DNA of 64,000 nucleotides from Ditylenchus dipsaci (Eukaryota > Nematoda > Chromadorea > Rhabditida > Anguinidae), in assembly GCA_004194705.1 (NCBI GenBank), contig SADC01001042.1, positions 124,001 through 188,000 of the forward strand. Reading direction: 5' to 3'. A model generated the notes under the pieces. The model saw only the letters and a list, made by a program, of their open reading frames with translations. It made no database searches and had not been told where the DNA came from. Shown here piece after piece: positions 57,701-64,000 of the stretch (the first letter of the stretch is position 1; each line of letters begins with the position of its first letter). Both the position numbers and the translations under genes were made by a program.

Positions 57701-59592
57701 GACATTAGGAAAAAATATTATGTAAAAAAAGTATATTTTGATGCAAATCGCAGCTGTTTGTTTATGATGTGTCTCCTACGTGACAAATAAAAGTTTGTAA
57801 CACCTATTGAAAGCATACCCGCGATACTAAATAGCTTTACAATTTAGGTGCCTTTCATTTTGGCCATAGTTTTAGCTGAATAGCGAATTCTAGTCAAAAA
57901 TCTGTTGAAAAAAATTTGTTTCATCATTGTTTTTTGGGAAATTCGACAATAGGGTGTTTTAGGAAAGGGTTACCAACAGAGTGGTATTTCACACGATTAA
58001 CTCAGCCGTCAGCCTCAGCACCGGGTGAGAAAGTTTACCTCAGCCGGCTGAACGTATGGTCTCCAAAAGGGAAGGAGAAGGGCATTCTTCGAAAGTTTCA
58101 AAAATCAATTTTTTTATATATTGTTACTTTTTAGGCTTCATGCTCAGGCAATGGTAGGTTAGCGTATGTTAAAACAGACTCAAACACGCTTTCTGGAGCT
58201 TAAAGAAGTAAGAAAAACATGTTTCAGTTAGTCCTAACATACGCTGGCCTATTTTTGCCTATGCCTAAATCAGCTTGGGCGACCAGAGCAAACTGTTTTT
58301 GACATTTTACAAAAAAACTTTTTTGCTTAGAAATGGTTAAAAGTTTTCATAAATAGTTTGTGAAACTAGATAAAAAAAATTGAAAAAAAACAACAGGGAG
58401 GACCAATGCATACTTTTGGGAGGAATCCTCGAACACATATAGAGCCGAAATTTTTTATTTTTGGAATTTTCGAAAATTGCTTTACTCCCCCTTTGATGAC
58501 CATTCCCCACAATGACCCTACCGATAAACTATCCGGTCTCTTTTTTAACAGAACTTTTACGTATTTCGTAACTAGCATTTGACAAAACTACCAAAAAACG
58601 ATACTTTCAGCCGATACTTTCAGTGAGGCACATTAGGCATGATTCTAAATTCAAGCTTGAGTTCATACAATTTTTATTTACTTTAACGACCTGAATTTGA
58701 AGGGCGATAAAAAGCATAACAAATCGCACAATTTGAGCACAAATTTTTATCAATTAGAGCAGCTGAATATACACTTTCTTAACGACTATCACTGAATTTT
58801 CGGCTCTTTTTTGGCATTTATTTGTTTTTGTTCAGTAAATAAAAAAGTAAAAAAGAGCATTATTGAAAATTTTTCATATAAGTAGACCGAAATTCTAAGT
58901 GATACCAGTATTCTGTTATAATTTTACATAAAAATGCTAATTTTGTGCCTTCTTTTGTTAAACTGCTTTTTACAGGTACACTTTTAACTAACCCCTGTAT
59001 GCAAAGGTGGCTCTTTTTTTTCTTTCGTCCTTATCTATGAAAACTAAACTTTTTTGTCCGAAAAAGTTTAACTAAGAAATTAAATGGTACAAAAACATGC
59101 AAAAAGTTTGTCACTTTATGACAACAGATAACAACTATTAAAAATATTTGGCCCCATGTCATAACGGGGGGGGGGGGTTCGGTAGGCGGTTTTCATTAAT
59201 CCTCCTGTTGCTTTTTGTTATTTTTTCAGCTTAGGCAATGGTTGGCCAGCGTATGTTAGGACATACTGAAACATGAGTCTAAGATGTGTTTAAGCCCTTC
59301 CTAAAATACGTTAGCCTACCCTTGCCTAAGCCTGAAAATCTCCCAAAAACAGCAGGGAGAACAAGGCATAAAAGCCTCCTATTGTCACACAGGGCCTAAT
59401 ATTTTTACTGATATTCTTGTTCCACACTTCTTCACTGGACTTTGTTTTGATATGATCCGATAGCTTTATCTATCATGTCCTGTAATGAGCTTGCAATAGA
59501 ACGTTAACTTACAGATGATCCATGTTTTTATCAGTGTTATGTAGAGCTGGATTTCGATCTGCTACCTTGACATACCATACATTTTTGCAGCT
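57701..59592. repeat. Intergenic, with two GGCTTAGGC fold-backs
   Basis: 58125-58275 (TTAGGCTTCATGCTCAGGC ... GCCTATGCCTAAATC) and 59165-59400 (CAGCTTAGGCAATGGTTGG ... CCTTGCCTAAGCCTG, bounded by a G run and AGGGCCTAAT) are mirror-symmetric copies of the GGCTTAGGC family. The rest is AT-rich with no gene. Confidence 0.5.
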
Positions 59593-60504
59593 TACCGTAT
59601 TTCCTCTTATTAGAGCCCATGGGCAGTCTTTTAAACCGAAAAATTTCGCCACCGCCGCCAGCTCCATTTTTTCCGCCGCCGAGCGCCGACGGCGGCGAAA
59701 AATCGCCGCCCGACGCCGGCATCATAATATTCAAAATTTATACGCGTTTTTGCCTTTGTGGTGCCGAAATAAGAGGTTGTTGAAAATTAAATTTTTTTAT
59801 TTGATGTTACATTAGCCAGGACGGACGTATAAATACACATCAAATTTGAATAAACTTTTCGTTGAAATTCATAAGCGCTTTTCTCTTCAATAAATTTGGC
59901 CGTCCTTTCTTCGTGTCCAATAGTGTTAAAGGTAACAATGGAAAAAAAAAATAAGCTTTCCACTGCAGAAGTGCCGCTGGGAATTGGTAAAATATATATA
60001 GCCATCTTATAGAGTTGAGGGTATGTCTAAAACTGTTTTTGTAGAAAAAGCTAAGCGGATTAAATGTTGTTAACATATCTCATAATTTTCTTCCCGAAAC
60101 AGCATCACACCCTTATTTATTTTATTTGGAAAGTGCCGCTCGCGCCGGCGCTCGGCGTCGCCGCCGGCGCCGAGCGCCGGCTATATTTTTTTTTTTCGCC
60201 GCCAGCGCCGAGCGCCAGCTCCATTTTTTTCGCCACCGCCGCCGGCGCCGAGCGCCGGGTCGGCGGCGAAAACCGCCTTCGGGCGCCGGCGCTGTTTACA
60301 AGACTGCCCATGGGCGCTTATTTTTCAAATCCCAAAAAATATAAAATTTCGGAGTTGATCTCAAAAATTTTGAGTGCTCAACCAAAAACTAAAAAGCACA
60401 ATAGGCAGAGCTCGTGAGATTTAGAAAATGAAATAAAAAACAGCTTTGTTAAATTTTTTCTCTGAGCTAACTTGGGGTGGGCTCTTATTAGAGAAAATAT
60501 GGTA
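59593..60504. mobile_element. TACCG-family element (0.9 kb), word ATTAGAGCCC, with GC islands inside
   Basis: TACCGTATTTCCTCTTATTA at the left and TTATTAGAGAAAATATGGTA at the right. GAGCCCATGGGCAGTCTT on the left is mirrored by AAGACTGCCCATGGGCGC. Two GCCGCCGGCGCCGAGCGCC word islands (59640-59720 and 60133-60296) sit just inside these, in mirror arrangement. 60330-60475 is the family core. Open frames over the islands are artefacts. Confidence 0.7.
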
Positions 60505-60644
60505 CCCACTTGACGAATCTTATTAACTCCTCTTTCGAACAAAAAAATTTGGCAGAATACTTCAAATTGAAAAAAAATATGTCTGAGATTCAACGGGAGA
60601 AAAAAGACCACCATATCTAGGATTGTAAATTGTAAATTTTGCAG

Positions 60645-61063
60645 ATTTTTTGACGTTAACTGATAATGACAAAATGATGTTCTGACTGCACACAACAATT
60701 TTCGCTCTCAGTTGGCTCATGGAAAATCTTTGGATGACAATAAAAATCCGATGCCCGAAGGAAAAATTATATAGCAACTGGTATGTCTGGCTACTATCAA
60801 ACCAAGTATTTCAGCAATCATTCAAGAGCTACAGCCCACAAATAGAAGAAACTGCTCAGGCCTATTCTAACAAATGCGTCTTTGAGCATTCTAACACAGC
60901 TTTAGTGGTAGAAAAACTCTAACTTGTGGTGGGGAGAACTTGTTGATTATGGCATAGACAGAAGCTTAGTCTTAACTATGAATGAGTTTAACAAGGGTAT
61001 TGGACATTGGTCACAAATGGCCTGTGCAAAAACAACTCAAATAGGTTGTGGACAGAGTACGAC
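60645..61063 (+). pseudogene. CAP-domain (SCP/TAPS, venom-allergen-like) protein fragment with frameshifts
   Basis: After a TTTTGCAG acceptor the pieces read LTDNDKM; VLTAHNNFRSQLAHGK; SLDDNKNPMPEGK; then, after a possible 39-bp intron (GTATGT...TTTCAG, about 60780-60818), YSPQIEETAQAYSNKCVFEH; and NLWWGELVDYG with FNKGIGHWSQMACAKTTQ, IGCG. These are the CAP signature blocks, including the metal-site His residues and the NLWW context common in nematode proteins. CAP proteins are secreted. Frames change at about 60676 (one base missing at ATGATGTT), about 60765 (A run, an in-frame TAG appears) and about 60920. The 3' end is cut by the word island starting at about 61069. No signal-peptide exon found. 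Confidence 0.75.
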
Positions 61064-61068
61064 AAATG

Positions 61069-61225
61069 TGCTGTTTTCAAAATCCAAAAAAATCCTATGA
61101 AAAAACAGCACAAAAAAAGCACAAAATAAAACGTGCTGTTTTTGTGCTGTTTTGCGGATGACTCAAAATATGTGCTGTCTTTTTGTGCTGTTCGGACAGC
61201 ACATGTGCTGTTTTAGCAAATTAGC
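61069..61225. repeat. Word island TGTGCTGTTTT
   Basis: About twelve copies of TGTGCTGTTTT / AAAACAGCACA in both orientations, beginning ATGTGCTGTTTTCAAA and ending CATGTGCTGTTTTAGC. It sits at the break of the CAP gene. Confidence 0.75.
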
Positions 61226-61840
61226 TTCATGAAAACTTGTGACTTTTTTACAAAACATCATTATTTTCACAAAAATCAGGGCATAAATGTATAAAAACAG
61301 ATCGTTGCGGGTAAAAAGCGATAGCAGTCAATTATCCGGACAATTTTCCGCCGACCAATTTTCCACCACCAAATTTAATTTTTGTTTTTGCATCCGAAGT
61401 GCACTTGTCTTCAGTGTTGCGGAATTTGCACTTCGAACGGCTCTAGTGTCGCGGATTGCGATAGTCAATAAAAAATCATTTATTTCTTATTCTGTTATTT
61501 TGCTTAGATTTTATTGTTTATTGGTCATACTGCCAAGCAGCCATTGTTGACCACTCTGTTTTGGTCCAATTTTTTGGGTGTGTATTTGTTTATTGTATGC
61601 CTCAGAATATACACTTATCTGAGATTAACTTTTGTTGTTGCTGAAAGGCATTTTCACAGGCCCCATCTGGTGGTTCCCTGGCTTTGTTATCAAATAACAT
61701 TATACAAGAAAAACAACCATTGGTTTATGGCCCGCAAGGGGAACAAAATCAGATAAGCTTTCATTGCTTTTATAAACATCCTTTTGAATCACCAACCCAA
61801 GCCAAGGGGACTCCTACCCGTCACCGGGGCCTCCCATAAC

Positions 61841-62130
61841 ACAGGTATAAAAGCCACCCCTTTGTGGTTCTGGGCTTACTTTCTCTACCAACTGAAATAA
61901 GTCACCCATCCCTGAGTTAGACTTGACCGGAGTCTATTTTTTTGCTTATAATTATTGATGTATTTATTTTGCCTGTTATTTTGCTATAAAAATAAATTGG
62001 GTTAAATTAAGGGCAATTTGTATTTTATATAACTAATTGGAATCCATTTCCGATTAGTTATTGAGTTTAAGTTAGAGTTCAAAAAAGAACTCATTTTTCA
62101 CACTCTGGTCGGCCGTTAACGGGAGACCAG
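61841..62130 (+). promoter_or_regulatory. Possible LTR-like promoter/poly(A) segment
   Basis: A TATAAAAG box (61846-61853) with GC-richer flanks, an AATAAA near 61990 about 140 nt downstream, and a GTCGGCCGTTAACGGGAGACC hairpin-like stretch after ATTTTTCACA. The order TATA, AATAAA, then a structured GC segment recalls an LTR plus leader. No second LTR or gag/pol frame was seen, so this is tentative. Confidence 0.25.
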
Positions 62131-63831
62131 AAAAATCTTGAGGGGCTTCTCGGTGGCCCAGCCTTTTAGAGTTTTTTTTTCGGGTAAATAATTACCCAAG
62201 GTCCAATCAGACCCCCGGCATTGTATTCCACACGGACGAAAGTCCGCGAGTTCTGTCGAAGAAGGCAGTCTTTCCCAACCGGACTTGTAAGGACAACCGG
62301 GTAAGACCTTCGTCTTCGACATCTAGGTGAATTCGTCAACTGGTGAATTCGTCAACGGATTTTCACTTGACAGAGTTTATGCCTGAAAATTCGATATGCT
62401 TTTAATTATTTAATTTTTTGGGCTAGCTTACGATAGTCGGCGTTAAATTTATTCACTGTTAATTGATCTTCAGATAACTGATCTCCGGTAAATTAATCTC
62501 TGGTAAACTGATCTTCTAATGGGTCACAGTTTCTAATCCCGGTAGTGGCAAACATTTTTTCTGGACTAGTCAGAGTGGAAAAATAGTTTTTAAATAACTA
62601 GCAAGTCTCAGGGTGGGTAGGAAAACCATCTATTACCTGCCATAAACAGGTATACATCTCTATAATAAGAAATTTTTCATTTAGCCTAAAGTAGTTAGTA
62701 ATTAAATTTTTGGGTGTTTCAATATAATGAAACTTGCCGGTTAATCCTGCAGCTGCGAACAAAATAAAAAATGAAGAATAGGCAGCGATAATAAAAAGAA
62801 TTTTTCCATTATTTAAATATTTAAATAAATAATAAAATGAAGCTTTGAAAAATTGAATTTGAAGCAGGCTTTATAAGCTCTCTTTCTTGATCTTTTTTAG
62901 TTTCTGCAGCGCATATTTGCTATTTATCCTTAAAACATGCTGTTATCTAAGCAACGAATTTTCCTGTTGATCATTGATAAGTTGGTCTCAATAACCATCA
63001 CATTTTCGTCAAATGCTTTTAATAGAGCCCCTTTCTCTAATAGAGCCCCCTCGTGACTTTGAGGGTCTGTATATCGGAGCAGAGTCAACATTTTGCAAAT
63101 CTGTTTATTGTATTTTCTAAACTCGCACGAGCTCTCAGATTCCGCTTTTTCTATTTTCGTTTAGCACCCGAAAACCTCGAGATCGACCCGAAAATTTTCC
63201 GATTTTTCGGGGATCGAAAAAGAGCACTTGGGGCTCTTTTAGTATATTTACGGTATGTTACTGAATTAATGCATTAATTGCAAGTTTTCGATTCCTCGCG
63301 GAATAGTTGATATGAAAGCTGTAAATTCTTGTCCTTATCCAATTCGCGGGGGCAGCTAAATTACTACGAAATGTATTTTGAATCATTTTTCGTTTACAAT
63401 TGCAACTATTTTAGATATTTAAAAAATTTTGAACAGCCGACTTGTCGAGCCCAACGTTGCTTGACATTATCAGATCATACAAAGTATAGGATTTTCATCG
63501 CATTATAACTTGTTGATGCTGATTGCCGATCTGTCCGGATAAAAGATACAATTTAAATTTTAAATCCAAATAATAATTAATAAAATATTTTCAGAGTAAT
63601 TTACCTGTCCCTTACGAATTTAAAAGGTCGAAATCCCCATGGATGGTTAGATGGACAATGGCCATTTAAGAGTTTTAAAAATGAAATAAACAGAAATACA
63701 TATTTTCGACTGTGCTTCGAGATTGAGACTTTTAAAATTGGGATTGGTCGCTTGTAAGAGGCTGGTGGTAAATAAGAGGACATACGGTAACCGTAGTTAT
63801 TACTAATATTTTTGTGTACATTAAAAAGATA
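62131..63831. other. No supported gene; TACCG-family remnant near 63010-63256
   Basis: 62325-62360 has two GGTGAATTCGTCAAC units, and 62465-62515 has CTGATCTCCGGTAAATTAAT-type units. These may be ends of another tandem-ended element. 63010-63256 carries the TACCG-family core (CGCACGAGCTCTCAGATTCC) with the words AATAGAGCCCC and GGGGCTCTTTTAG. The rest is AT-rich. Confidence 0.4.
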
Positions 63832-63905
63832 AGCCTGATAGGGGGCTCGAACCCCTGACATTCAGATTAAAAGTCTGACGCTCTACCAAACTGAGCTAAT
63901 CAGGC
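63832..63905 (-). tRNA. tRNA-Lys (anticodon TTT)
   Basis: Read on the minus strand it folds fully: acceptor GCCTGAT/ATCAGGC, D arm GCTCAGTTTGGTAGAGC, anticodon arm CAGACTTTTAATCTG (loop CTTTTAA, anticodon TTT) and T arm AGGGGTTCGAGCCCCCT. A-box and B-box promoters are intact apart from one extra T in the D loop. No intron. A T run just downstream could terminate Pol III. The discriminator base reads T, where eukaryotic Lys tRNAs usually have a purine, so function should be checked. It is isolated from other genes. Confidence 0.9.
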
Positions 63906-64000
63906 ACATGGTGATGCAGTTAACTTAACGCAACTGTCGTTGTAATAACTACTTGTCTTGATTAGGTCGGGGTTTTTTTTCGAATACACATTAACATTAT

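Noticed and set aside
59522..60417. Ala/Arg-rich open frames on both strands
   Set aside because: They cover GCCGCCGGCGCC islands inside a TACCG-ended element and mirror one another.

Overview
The window is nuclear DNA of an animal, most likely a nematode or similar small invertebrate. It is AT-rich and gene-poor. Genes are split by many introns, several of them only 39-55 bp, with GT..AG ends and acceptors such as TTTTAG, TTTCAG and TTAAG. One gene fragment has the nematode-style CAP (venom-allergen-like) motifs. The species cannot be fixed from the sequence alone.

Genes from left to right: (1) the 5' and middle part of a serine carboxypeptidase (minus, 194-1711), running off the left edge; (2) a secreted acidic protein (plus, 9452-10996) whose reading frame is split exactly by a 797-bp TA-flanked element; (3) two last-exon-like pieces of unknown genes (16435-16642 and 19030-19512, plus); (4) an apparently complete gene for the ER ubiquitin ligase MARCHF6/Doa10 (minus, 20266-30161, 19 coding exons plus a possible upstream mini-exon); (5) a secreted or ER FAD-dependent monooxygenase (plus, 31398-32777) with a broken C-terminal half 7 kb downstream (39735-40580); (6) two CxxC zinc-ribbon-like exons (42079-42192 and 43656-43760); (7) a TBC-domain (TBC1D22-like) gene lacking both catalytic fingers (plus, 52047-57700); (8) a broken CAP-domain gene (60645-61063); (9) a tRNA-Lys (minus, 63832-63905).

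Most of the rest is short DNA transposons and fold-back elements, often nested. One large set has TA-flanked CAGTCGACTCTCGAT-type ends (pogo/Tigger-like). Another has TACCGTATTTTCTCTAATA-type ends. There is a 433-bp Merlin-like element with a perfect 8-bp target duplication, a mariner-like fold-back, a 1.4-kb transposon with a protein-coding remnant, and elements bounded by inverted tandem minisatellites.

Two patterns stand out. First, copies that share outer ends carry copy-specific words repeated at both ends and inside the same copy, and many islands are built from one reiterated, often palindromic word. Second, several otherwise clean genes contain lone apparent 1-nt deletions, several of them in C or A runs. 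This points either to uncorrected long-read consensus errors or to recent gene decay. No operons, CRISPR arrays or bacterial features are present. The genes do not form an obvious pathway.
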